This document shows, in pieces, positions 1 to 6,203 of a stretch of DNA of 8,757 nt. Source of the stretch: DASSUW01 sp036520135 (lineage in GTDB: Bacteria > Actinomycetota > Thermoleophilia > Solirubrobacterales > Solirubrobacteraceae); the NCBI GenBank assembly GCA_036520135.1, contig DATDKF010000345.1, positions 1 to 8,757 of the forward strand, written 5' to 3'. Every line of letters starts with the position of its first letter. Position 1 is the first letter of the stretch. The notes under the pieces are model-generated. The model saw only the letters and a list, made by a program, of their open reading frames with translations, was not told the DNA's origin and ran no database searches. The position numbers and the translations under genes were made by a program.

Positions 1-526
1 TGATCCCCGAGCGCGAGGTGCCTGGCGCCAGCGCGAGGACCTGGGCGAGCCCGACGTAGAGCCCGTCCCTGAGGGTGAGGCCGTCCACGCGGCGCACCTC
101 GGGCAGCCGGTCGGCCCAGCCGAGGAGGGCGCCGAAGACGATCAACTGGATCCCGATCATCCACGGCTCGCCCAGGTGGTCCTCGATGAAGCTCGAGCCC
201 AGCCCGCCGGCGATCACGGCGGGGACGGTGCCGACCGCGATCGCCCAGGCGACTCGCTCGTCGATCGTCTGGATGGCGCGTGTCCGCAGGGTCCTGAAGA
301 AGGCGCGGAGGTAGGTGGCGACGTCGTGGCGGAAGTACGAGATCGCGGCGACCAGCGTGCCGGCGTGCAGGGCGACGTCGAAGGTCTTGTTGAACGCCTC
401 GTTGTTCTCCAGGAACGTGTAGTCCTGCAGCCAGGGGACGAGGATTAGGTGCCCGGAGGAGGAGATCGGCAGGAACTCGGTGAGGCCCTGGACGATCCCC
501 AGCACGATCGACTGGAAGAGATTCAT
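1..526 (-). CDS. uppP: Undecaprenyl-diphosphatase UppP/BacA (partial, C-terminus beyond window)
   Basis: This integral membrane enzyme dephosphorylates undecaprenyl diphosphate to the monophosphate, recycling the lipid carrier for peptidoglycan and other envelope polymers. Reading minus from the ATG at 526 gives 175 residues with no stop before the window edge; family members are about 270 residues, so roughly the last third is missing. Two family signatures are visible: QGLTEFLPISSSGH at about residues 13-26, which contains the (E/Q)xxxE pair (Q13, E17), and PGTSRSG at 168-174, with its catalytic arginine, right at the cut edge. FDVALHAGTLVA (49-60) is also typical. Several hydrophobic segments follow (about 52-64, 92-110, 122-136, 153-167). 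No clear Shine-Dalgarno lies upstream. The gene is divergent from pncB, with 39 bp between the two start codons. Identity is confident; only completeness is unknown. Confidence 0.95.
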   Translation of the reverse strand, partial: MNLFQSIVLGIVQGLTEFLPISSSGHLILVPWLQDYTFLENNEAFNKTFDVALHAGTLVAAISYFRHDVATYLRAFFRTLRTRAIQTIDERVAWAIAVGTVPAVIAGGLGSSFIEDHLGEPWMIGIQLIVFGALLGWADRLPEVRRVDGLTLRDGLYVGLAQVLALAPGTSRSGI

Positions 527-536
527 CGGCGGCGGC

Positions 537-542
537 AGGCTA
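537..542 (-). promoter_or_regulatory. Candidate -10 box for uppP
   Basis: The minus strand reads TAGCCT, fitting the TANNNT -10 pattern, ten bases upstream of the uppP ATG. That would give a transcript with only a few bases of leader. No recognisable -35 is seen. This is weak evidence by itself; support comes from similar placements before other genes in this window. Confidence 0.25.
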
Positions 543-551
543 GCGAAGCGC

Positions 552-557
552 GATACT
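552..557 (+). promoter_or_regulatory. Candidate -10 box for pncB (leaderless or near-leaderless)
   Basis: GATACT lies eight bases upstream of the pncB ATG at 566, in the 39-bp gap shared with uppP. It resembles a sigma-70-type -10 hexamer, and transcription starting 7-8 bases downstream would begin at or next to the start codon. No Shine-Dalgarno sequence lies between it and the ATG, which agrees with leaderless initiation. No convincing -35 element is visible. Confidence 0.4.
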
Positions 558-565
558 GCGCCCGT

Positions 566-1654
566 ATGACGTTGCAGGCGCGCGAGCGACTGTCGCCGAC
601 CGTGTTCCGCCTGCCGGTGGAGAAGATCCGCGACGGCTACTACGCCGACGCTTACTTCAACCACACCAAGACGCTGCTCGAGGCGGACGACCACCACCCG
701 CACGTCGTGATGCAGGTGTTCCAGCGCAAGGAGTCGATCCTCGGCGGGATCGACGAGGCGGTCGCCGTGATCAAGCAGTGCGCCGGCCACCGCGGCGCCG
801 ACGGCAAGTGGGTCAACGGCTTCCGCGACCTCGAGGTCCACGCGCTGCACGAGGGCGACGAGCTCGCCCCGTGGGAGACCGTCATGACGATCGAGGGCGA
901 CTACGCCCTGTTCGCCCACCTGGAGACCGTCTACCTGGGTTGCCTCGCGCGCCGCACGCTGATCATGCGCAACGTCCGCGAGGTCGTCGAGGCGGCCAAC
1001 GGCAAGCCGATCCTGTACTTCCCCGCCCGCCACGACCACTGGCTCGTCCAGACCGGCGACGGCTGGGCCGCGCACGTGGCCGGCGCGATCGGCGTGTCGA
1101 CTGACGCGCAGGCCTCGTGGTGGGGCGGACGCGGCATCGGCACCGTCCCGCACGGGCTGATCGCGGCCTACGGCGGCGACACCGCGCTCGCCGCGCGCAA
1201 GTTCGCCGACCACTTCGCGGCGGACATGAACGTCACGGTGCTGGTCGACTTCGCGAACGACTCGGTGCGGACCGCGCTCGAGGTGGCCGACGCGCTCGGC
1301 GACGACCTGTGGGGCGTGCGGCTGGACACCTCCGACCGCCTCACCGACGAGGGCCTGCGGCGCCAGGGCCAGGAGCTGAGGGGCGTCAACGCGCCGCTCG
1401 TGCGCCTCGTCCGCTCCGAGCTGGACGCGCACGGGTACCGCGACGTGCGGATCGTCGTGTCCGGGGGCTTCACCGCCGAGCGGATCCGCGACTTCGAGGC
1501 CGAGGGCGCGCCGGTGGACGCCTACGGCGTCGGCTCGTCACTGATCCGCGGCTCGAACGACTTCACGGCCGACATCGTGATGTGCGGCGGGCGGCCGGGC
1601 GGGAAGGTCGGGCGCGAGCTCCGGCCGAATCCGCGCCTCAGCCGCGTGACCTGA
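566..1654 (+). CDS. pncB: Nicotinate phosphoribosyltransferase (archaeal-type NAPRTase)
   Basis: This cytoplasmic enzyme transfers phosphoribose from PRPP to nicotinate, making nicotinate mononucleotide (Preiss-Handler NAD salvage). The 362-residue product has the type II phosphoribosyltransferase barrel signatures: LYFPARHDHW at about 150-159, GTVPHGLIAAYGGDT at 192-206, VRLDTS at 251-256, VSGGFTAERI at 298-307 and DAYGVGSSL at 318-326, ending in KVGRELRPNPRL. The reading frame is open back to 449, but that would overlap the start of uppP and add 39 residues unlike the family; the ATG at 566 is preferred. The 3' end overlaps the convergent pcm gene by 17 bp. The nicotinamidase that would supply its substrate is encoded about 600 bp away on the opposite strand. 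Quinolinate phosphoribosyltransferase is related but shorter and lacks these motifs. Confidence 0.92.
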   Translation: MTLQARERLSPTVFRLPVEKIRDGYYADAYFNHTKTLLEADDHHPHVVMQVFQRKESILGGIDEAVAVIKQCAGHRGADGKWVNGFRDLEVHALHEGDELAPWETVMTIEGDYALFAHLETVYLGCLARRTLIMRNVREVVEAANGKPILYFPARHDHWLVQTGDGWAAHVAGAIGVSTDAQASWWGGRGIGTVPHGLIAAYGGDTALAARKFADHFAADMNVTVLVDFANDSVRTALEVADALGDDLWGVRLDTSDRLTDEGLRRQGQELRGVNAPLVRLVRSELDAHGYRDVRIVVSGGFTAERIRDFEAEGAPVDAYGVGSSLIRGSNDFTADIVMCGGRPGGKVGRELRPNPRLSRVT

Positions 1655-2261
1655 CCAGGGGCACGAAACGCACGCGCTCGAGCTCGGTGACCCGCACGCC
1701 GGTGTCCGTGCGGCGCGCCACCACGAGCCGCTGCTCGCCGTTCTCGATCGGCGCCACCAGCCGGCCGCCCGGCGCGATCTGGGCCGCCAGAGCCTCCGGG
1801 ATCGCCCCGCCGGCCGCCGCCGCGACGTTGATCGCCTCGTACGGCGCGTGCTCGGGCAGGCCGCGTGAGCCGTCGCCGACCGCCAGCGTCACGTTCGTCA
1901 CGCCCGCGGCGCGCAGGTTCGCGGCGGCCTGGCGCGACAGCTCCTCGTGCACCTCGATCGAGTGCACATGCTGCACGAGCCGGGCGAGCACCGCGGCGTG
2001 GTAGCCCGAGCCGGTGCCGACGTCGAGCGCCGTCTCGGACCCGTCGAGCTCGAGCACCTCGCACATCCGCGCGACCACCAGCGGCTGCGAGATCGTCTGG
2101 CCGGAGCCGATCGGCAGCGGGACGTTCTCCCACGCCTCCGCCTGCAGGTCGGGCGGAACGAAGCGGTCGCGCGGGACCGTCGCCATCGCCTCCAGCACCC
2201 GCTCGTCCCTGACGTGCCGCCGGAGCGCCCGCATCAGCGAGTCCGGCGCGCCGGGCATCAC
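1638..2261 (-). CDS. pcm: Protein-L-isoaspartate O-methyltransferase (PIMT)
   Basis: This SAM-dependent enzyme methylates isoaspartyl residues formed by ageing of Asn and Asp, starting their repair. The 207-residue product matches the usual length of about 208. Seen in order: the N-terminal part with VPRDRFVP (29-36), the family signature GSGQTISQP (52-60), SAM-binding motif I ALDVGTGSGYHAA (78-90), acidic SIEVHEEL (101-108), GDGSRG (129-134), and APGGRLVAPI (163-172). The usual VTAAAP stretch here reads NVAAAAGG (145-152), a modest deviation. The start is GTG at 2261 or the adjacent ATG at 2258; both overlap the pncA stop codon (GTGATG), so translation is probably coupled to pncA. It is the last gene of the minus-strand run and ends inside the 3' end of pncB, with no terminator visible. 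Confidence 0.93.
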   Translation of the reverse strand: MMPGAPDSLMRALRRHVRDERVLEAMATVPRDRFVPPDLQAEAWENVPLPIGSGQTISQPLVVARMCEVLELDGSETALDVGTGSGYHAAVLARLVQHVHSIEVHEELSRQAAANLRAAGVTNVTLAVGDGSRGLPEHAPYEAINVAAAAGGAIPEALAAQIAPGGRLVAPIENGEQRLVVARRTDTGVRVTELERVRFVPLVRSRG

Positions 2262-2797
2262 GCCACGCTCGCACCCGCGGCCCGGACCTCGTCGAGCGCT
2301 CGCTGCGAGTCGCCCGGCTGCACGTCCACCCCGCGCGTCGCCGTGCTGTCGACCGTGACGCTGAAGCCCTCACGCAGCGCGTCCAGCGCCGTGTTCTTGA
2401 CGCAGTAGTCGGTCGCGAGGCCGACGACCGTGACGTGGTCGACGCCGCGCTCGCGCAGCAGGTCGGCCAGCCCGGTGGCCTCGAAGCCCGAGTACCCCTC
2501 GGTGTCGCGCGCCAGGCCCTTGTCGACGATCGCGTCGATCGGCGTCGGGTCGAGCGCGTGGCTGAGCTCGGCGCCCGGCGTCCCGGCCACGCAGTGCACC
2601 GGCCACGGTCCACCGTTCTCCGCGAACGATCCGTGGTCGGGCGGGTGCCAGTCGCGCGTCGCGACCACGAGGTCGTACGTGCCGGAGCCGGCCAGCTCGT
2701 TCAGCCGGCCGGTGATCGCGTCGCCGTCCGGCACGGCCAGCGCCCCGCCGGGGCAGAAGTCGTTCTGGAAGTCGACGATGACGAGTGCTCGGCTCAC
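2258..2797 (-). CDS. pncA: Nicotinamidase PncA
   Basis: This isochorismatase-fold amidase hydrolyses nicotinamide to nicotinate and ammonia, feeding PncB. The 179-residue product carries the full catalytic triad expected of the family: D9 in IVDFQNDFCPGGAL, K93 in IVDKGL, and nucleophile C132 in GLATDYCVKNTALDA. Metal-ligand candidates are D49, H51 and H55 in RDWHPPDH, plus H68 in WPVHCVAGT; the spacing agrees with mycobacterial PncA (D49, H51, H57, H71). The start is GTG at 2797, overlapping the upstream dehydrogenase stop by four bases. A GGAGG at 2808-2812, ten bases upstream, could serve as ribosome binding site. The stop overlaps the pcm start. Family members of this kind also hydrolyse pyrazinamide, but that is not testable here. 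Confidence 0.95.
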   Translation of the reverse strand: MSRALVIVDFQNDFCPGGALAVPDGDAITGRLNELAGSGTYDLVVATRDWHPPDHGSFAENGGPWPVHCVAGTPGAELSHALDPTPIDAIVDKGLARDTEGYSGFEATGLADLLRERGVDHVTVVGLATDYCVKNTALDALREGFSVTVDSTATRGVDVQPGDSQRALDEVRAAGASVA

Positions 2798-3591
2798 ACG
2801 CGCCCGGCCTCCACCACGGCGGAGAAGTCCTCGTCGCCGTGCCCGGCGTCGATCGCCCGGCCCATGCGCTCGGAGACGAGCCGCGCCAGCGGGAGGTCCT
2901 CGGCGACCGCGGCGATCAGGTCCGCATCCTTGCGGGCGAGCCTCAGCGAGAAGTTCGGCTCATAGCGGCGCTCGATCATGTTCGCGCCCTTGAGCTTCGC
3001 ATAGGCCGGGCCCATCGGACCGCCGTCGATGATGTCGAGGAATCGCTGCGGATCGATGCCGAGGCGCTCGGCCAGCAGCACGGTCTCGGCGACGCCCTCG
3101 ACCAGCGCCAGCACCCAGTGGTTGAGCACCAGCTTCATGCGCTGCCCCGCGCCGGGCGTAGGACCGAGATCGATAGTGCGGCCGACGGCGTCGAACACCG
3201 GCCGGCAGCGCTCGAACGGACCGGAGGCCAACACGGTCAGCGACCCCTGCTCGGCCGCCGGCGTCGAGCCCAGGACCGGCGCGTCGACGTACTCGCCCCT
3301 GGCCAGCCGCTCGGTCGCCTCCACGCCGATCGTGCTCATCTGCGCCCAGACGGCGCCGTCCAACGGCACGCCCTCCATCGCCTGCTCGACCGCGTGCGCG
3401 TCGGCGAGCATCGTCACGATCACCTCGGCGCCGGACGCGGCCTCGGCCGGCGTGTCGCAGACCGTCGCGCCGTCGACCTGCTCGGCGCGCTCGCGCGTGC
3501 GGTTCCAGACCCGCAGCTCGTGGCCGGCCGCGACCAGGCGGCGGCCCATCGGCGCGCCCATCTGCCCGGCGCCGAGCAGCGCGACGCGCAT
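2794..3591 (-). CDS. NAD(P)-dependent beta-hydroxyacid dehydrogenase (3-hydroxyisobutyrate dehydrogenase / GLYR family)
   Basis: This is a cytoplasmic oxidoreductase that interconverts a beta-hydroxyacid and the corresponding semialdehyde or keto acid; the substrate is not determinable here. The 265-residue product is a little short for the family (about 285-300). The N-terminal Rossmann motif is LLGAGQMGAPMG (5-16). NRT at 30-32, after the second strand, is where NADP-preferring members carry similar residues. The substrate-binding segment is DAPVLGSTPAAEQGSL (103-118), where the family usually has DAPVSGG. The catalytic segment GAGQRMKLVLN (148-158) holds the expected lysine K153 and asparagine N158; a KDADL motif at 221-225 corresponds to the usual KDLxLA. 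The ATG overlaps the stop of the eRF1-like gene by one base (TGATG). Imine reductase or tartronate semialdehyde reductase activity are alternatives. Confidence 0.85.
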   Translation of the reverse strand: MRVALLGAGQMGAPMGRRLVAAGHELRVWNRTRERAEQVDGATVCDTPAEAASGAEVIVTMLADAHAVEQAMEGVPLDGAVWAQMSTIGVEATERLARGEYVDAPVLGSTPAAEQGSLTVLASGPFERCRPVFDAVGRTIDLGPTPGAGQRMKLVLNHWVLALVEGVAETVLLAERLGIDPQRFLDIIDGGPMGPAYAKLKGANMIERRYEPNFSLRLARKDADLIAAVAEDLPLARLVSERMGRAIDAGHGDEDFSAVVEAGRV

Positions 3592-4730
3592 CAGTAGCGC
3601 AGGACGGCCCCGATCCCGCCGAGCGGGCCGAGATCGTCGTGGTGGCGGACCTTGATGACCTTCGCGGACTGCTCGATCGCCTTCTCGATCGCCGGTTCGA
3701 CGATGTTCTCGCAGCGCTCGAGCTCCTGGTGATCGGGCCCGTGGTCGCCTGCGTAGAGCATGCCCGTGTCGGTGTCGCGGCCGCCGGCGGAGCGGAAGCC
3801 CTCGCCGACGAGCAGGATCTCCACGCGCTGCTCGTTGAGCGCCTGCAGCACGGCGGCGAGCCCGGCGGCGCCGCGGCCGCCGCGGCCGACGCCCTCGGCC
3901 AGCCGGTCGAGCGACTCGCGCTCGCAGCGGCGCGCCCAGTCCTCGATCGCGGCCGCCGCCGCGGTGCGCACGTCCCCGAGGCTGGTGTTCTCGACGTCGA
4001 GGTGCAGACGACCGACGATCCGCTCCTGCAGGTACGGGTGCAGCTTGGCCTTGAGCTCGTTGACCAGCGCGTCGGGCGCGCCGATCAGCAGCCGGTCGAA
4101 GCCTTGGCGCTGGTAGTTGTCGAACGCGACGTCGGCGACGTGCACGAGGTGATCGTCCTTCTCCTTTTCCACGCCGCGCTGGTAGCGCGCCTGCGACCAG
4201 CCGCCCTGGTCGTGCTGGCTGTGGACGTCGTCCTCGACGCGGTCGGTCTCCTCGAGGCCGCCGCCGTCGCCCACGAAGAAGCGCGCGTTGCGGCGGTTGG
4301 CGAGCACCACGCACCAGCGCTCGGCGCTGGCGTCGGCGACGAGCGGCTCGACGTGCGGGGCGCGGTCGAGCACGACTGCCGACTCGACCGGCCGGCGCAG
4401 CCGCACCACCTCGAGCAGGTCGGCGGGGCCGCAGGCGTACACCGCGACGGCACGGGTCCCGTTCTGCGCGATGTCGGTCGACTGCAGCGTCTCGCGCACG
4501 CGCTCGACGTCGGCCTTCAGCGCCTCCCGCTCGTCGTGGTCGAGGCCCTCGGCGTCCTCGACGCGGTGGGTGGCCTCGGTGAGCACGGAGGTGATCGCCG
4601 TCGAACGGGCCGCGGGCGTGGCGAACTGCGCGGGATCGAGGTTCAGGAACACGGACAGGACGCGGCCGCGATCCGGGCGTGTGTCGGCAAGCCGGCGTAG
4701 CTGCTCTCGGGTGATCGTGTTGGCTGCCAT
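3591..4730 (-). CDS. eRF1/Vms1-like factor (baeRF family), probable peptidyl-tRNA hydrolase or ribosome-rescue factor
   Basis: This 379-residue protein resembles the bacterial-archaeal eRF1-like (baeRF) group, related to eRF1, Pelota and the Vms1/ANKZF1 peptidyl-tRNA cleaving factors. What I see: an alpha-rich N-terminal region (1-110); a middle alpha/beta domain (about 135-250) with ERWCVVLANRRNARFFVGD and then the loop QGGWSQARYQR (175-185); and a C-terminal eRF1-domain-3/L7Ae-like region (about 285-379) with QRVEILLVGEGFRS (301-314) and a terminal PLGGIGAVLRY, close to the end of eRF1 and Pelota. The GWSQ (177-180) fits the GxxQ catalytic loop described for Vms1-type factors, in place of GGQ. 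By family it should act on tRNA-linked nascent chains at the ribosome; this is inferred. A GGGAGGG at 4743-4749 lies 12 bases upstream of the ATG. It is 18 bp downstream of the nucleotidyltransferase gene and coupled to the dehydrogenase. Confidence 0.82.
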   Translation of the reverse strand: MAANTITREQLRRLADTRPDRGRVLSVFLNLDPAQFATPAARSTAITSVLTEATHRVEDAEGLDHDEREALKADVERVRETLQSTDIAQNGTRAVAVYACGPADLLEVVRLRRPVESAVVLDRAPHVEPLVADASAERWCVVLANRRNARFFVGDGGGLEETDRVEDDVHSQHDQGGWSQARYQRGVEKEKDDHLVHVADVAFDNYQRQGFDRLLIGAPDALVNELKAKLHPYLQERIVGRLHLDVENTSLGDVRTAAAAAIEDWARRCERESLDRLAEGVGRGGRGAAGLAAVLQALNEQRVEILLVGEGFRSAGGRDTDTGMLYAGDHGPDHQELERCENIVEPAIEKAIEQSAKVIKVRHHDDLGPLGGIGAVLRY

Positions 4731-4748
4731 ACGGGGCGCCTACCCTCC

Positions 4749-5375
4749 CTATGTCGCGGTGGAACCCTGCGGTGTGACGACCCGCACCGTCGGCTGCGGG
4801 CGGCTGCCGGAGCCGCTCTCGGGCACGATGCCGAGGCCCTCGGCGAGCACGAAGAACGCGCGCGCGAACGGCGAGTCCGCGGTGCGGGCGCGGACGGCCG
4901 GCCAGTCGATCTGCTCCCGCAGCGCGCGGGCGATCTGCAGCAGGCCGTCGTAGCGCAGCGAGTGCTCCGTGAGGGCTAGCAGCTTCGTCGCCATCACGTC
5001 CTCCAGCGCCATCACGCGGATGTCCATGCCGAGCACCGAGAGCTCCTCTCCGCGGGCGATCAGGTCGTCGTCCACCGGCAGGCCCTTGGGACAATAGATG
5101 AGGTCGATGAGCGTGTCTCCGTCCCAGGCCTTGAACAGCCAGTCCTCGGGCGGCCGCTCGGGCCGCATTCCCGCCTGCTGCAGCGTCTCGAGCGCCCGCT
5201 CGGCGTCCTCGGGCTTGAGGATCAGGTCGAGATCGTGGCGCGTCTGAGGTCCCCCGCGCGCCCAGCTCGCGAGGCTGCCGCCGAGCAGGAACGGGATCCC
5301 CGCGTCGCGCAGCGCGGCCGCTGCGCGCTTGAGCGCGTGCTCGATGTCCGCGAACGGCTGCTCGTCTGAGGGCAT
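4749..5375 (-). CDS. Minimal nucleotidyltransferase-fold protein (AbiEii/MNT-like)
   Basis: This is a polymerase-beta-type nucleotidyltransferase of unknown substrate. From the ATG at 5375 it has 208 residues. The core motifs are visible: LLGGSLASWARGG at about 30-42, with the GG/S that opens the fold, then TRHDLDLIL (45-53) with the metal-binding DxD (D48, D50), a third acidic candidate D91 in LIDLIY, and EDVMATKLLAL (125-135), the helix typical of AbiEii and related small nucleotidyltransferases. The C-terminal 35 residues are low in motifs. A GTG at 5399 would add eight residues and lie two bases from the start codon of the divergent phosphoesterase; I prefer the ATG but cannot exclude it. 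No Shine-Dalgarno is seen. It is the first gene of the minus-strand run. Relatives include toxin-like enzymes acting on tRNA and aminoglycoside-modifying enzymes; no partner antitoxin is visible. Confidence 0.75.
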   Translation of the reverse strand: MPSDEQPFADIEHALKRAAAALRDAGIPFLLGGSLASWARGGPQTRHDLDLILKPEDAERALETLQQAGMRPERPPEDWLFKAWDGDTLIDLIYCPKGLPVDDDLIARGEELSVLGMDIRVMALEDVMATKLLALTEHSLRYDGLLQIARALREQIDWPAVRARTADSPFARAFFVLAEGLGIVPESGSGSRPQPTVRVVTPQGSTAT

Positions 5376-5401
5376 GGCCCGCTGGGTACCCGCCACCACG
5401 T

Positions 5402-6193
5402 ATGACGATAAACACCCGCAGCCGCCCGGCGGGCGATCACGAGCAGTGCCGCATCCGCATCGCCGCGGCGGGGGACGTGCACTTCGGCCGCGAGGGCGAC
5501 CGCGAGCGCGCGGCCGAGATCTTCGGCGCCCTCGACGGCCGCGTCGACATCGTCCTGCTGGCCGGCGACCTCACCACGCACGGCGAGCCCGCGCAGGGGG
5601 CGATCCTCGCCGACGCCGTGCGCGACCTCGACATCCCGGTCCTGACCGTGCTCGGCAACCACGACTGGCACAGCAACCAGGCCGAGGCGCTGACCGCCGT
5701 GCTCGAGGACGCCGGCATCGTCGTGCTCGACCGCTCGCACCACGTGCTCGAGGTGTGCGGCGTGGAGCTGGGGGTGGTCGGCACGAAGGGGTTCGTCGGC
5801 GGCTTCGCCGGCAACCACATCCCGGACTTCGGCGAGCCGCTGCTGCGGCAGGTCTACGCCGAGGGGATGGCCGAGGTCGAGGCGCTCGACGCGGGCCTGC
5901 GCGCGGTCGCGCTGTGCCCGTTCCGGATCGTGCTCCTGCACTACTCGCCGTCGGGCGAGACGCTCGAGGGCGAGCGGCGCGACATCTGGGCGTTCCTGGG
6001 CACCGATCGGCTGGCGGCGCCGATCCTCGAGCACAACCCCGACCTCGTCCTGCACGGGCACGCGCACGCGGGCACGTTCGAGGGCCGCGTGGGCGAGGTG
6101 CCGGTCTACAACGTCTCCGTCCCGGTCATGGGCGAGGACTTCTGGATCTTCGAGATGACCGGCACGCGGCGCGTGCCGTCGGAAGTCCACTAG
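5402..6193 (+). CDS. Calcineurin-like metallophosphoesterase
   Basis: This 263-residue protein has the complete dinuclear-metal phosphoesterase motif set: GDVHFG (24-29, D25 and H27), AGDLTTHG (54-61, D56), LGNHDWH (84-90, N87 and H88), LLHYSPSG (178-185, H180), and LHGHAHAG (217-224, GHxH). It therefore should hydrolyse a phosphomonoester or phosphodiester; the substrate (nucleotide, cyclic nucleotide, nucleic-acid end or other) cannot be read from sequence. There is no signal peptide, so it is probably cytoplasmic. The motif order and spacing are those of compact class III phosphodiesterases, with a family-specific insert GTKGFVGGFAGN (127-138). The ATG at 5402 is the only plausible start before the first motif. 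No Shine-Dalgarno precedes it, and it begins almost back to back with the nucleotidyltransferase on the other strand. Confidence 0.87.
   Translation: MTINTRSRPAGDHEQCRIRIAAAGDVHFGREGDRERAAEIFGALDGRVDIVLLAGDLTTHGEPAQGAILADAVRDLDIPVLTVLGNHDWHSNQAEALTAVLEDAGIVVLDRSHHVLEVCGVELGVVGTKGFVGGFAGNHIPDFGEPLLRQVYAEGMAEVEALDAGLRAVALCPFRIVLLHYSPSGETLEGERRDIWAFLGTDRLAAPILEHNPDLVLHGHAHAGTFEGRVGEVPVYNVSVPVMGEDFWIFEMTGTRRVPSEVH
5405..5410 (-). promoter_or_regulatory. Candidate -10 box for the minus-strand nucleotidyltransferase operon
   Basis: The minus strand reads TATCGT (TANNNT) five bases before the GTG at 5399, inside the first codons of the phosphoesterase gene. If used, it would favour leaderless translation from the GTG, or a short leader to the ATG at 5375. 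No -35 is recognisable, so this is only a candidate. Confidence 0.22.
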
Positions 6194-6203
6194 ACCCGGG
6201 AAC

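Noticed and set aside
449..565. 39-residue N-terminal extension of the nicotinate phosphoribosyltransferase
   Set aside because: It would overlap the start of uppP on the other strand, is unlike the family N-terminus, and the internal ATG at 566 has a good -10-like box upstream.
3639..4700. 353-codon plus-strand open frame opposite the eRF1-like gene
   Set aside because: It has no recognisable motif and lies antisense to a gene with clear family motifs; its low-complexity Val/Leu/Ala composition fits an antisense shadow.
4749..5375. Reading the nucleotidyltransferase and eRF1-like genes as a toxin-antitoxin pair
   Set aside because: AbiEii-type toxins pair with AbiEi-like DNA-binding antitoxins. 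The neighbour is a 379-residue eRF1-like protein and no small DNA-binding protein is present.
5384..5391. GGGTACCC palindrome between the divergent starts as an operator
   Set aside because: It is a single 8-bp palindrome with no second copy, too short to support a binding site.
3592..5415. Very long minus-strand open frame running from 5415 through to the dehydrogenase stop at 2794
   Set aside because: Only the part downstream of 3591 matches a protein family. The rest is an arginine-rich shadow of the eRF1-like and nucleotidyltransferase genes in another frame, typical of GC-rich DNA.
5222..6190. 322-codon minus-strand open frame opposite the metallophosphoesterase
   Set aside because: It is the complement of a gene with a complete phosphoesterase motif set and has no domain signature of its own.
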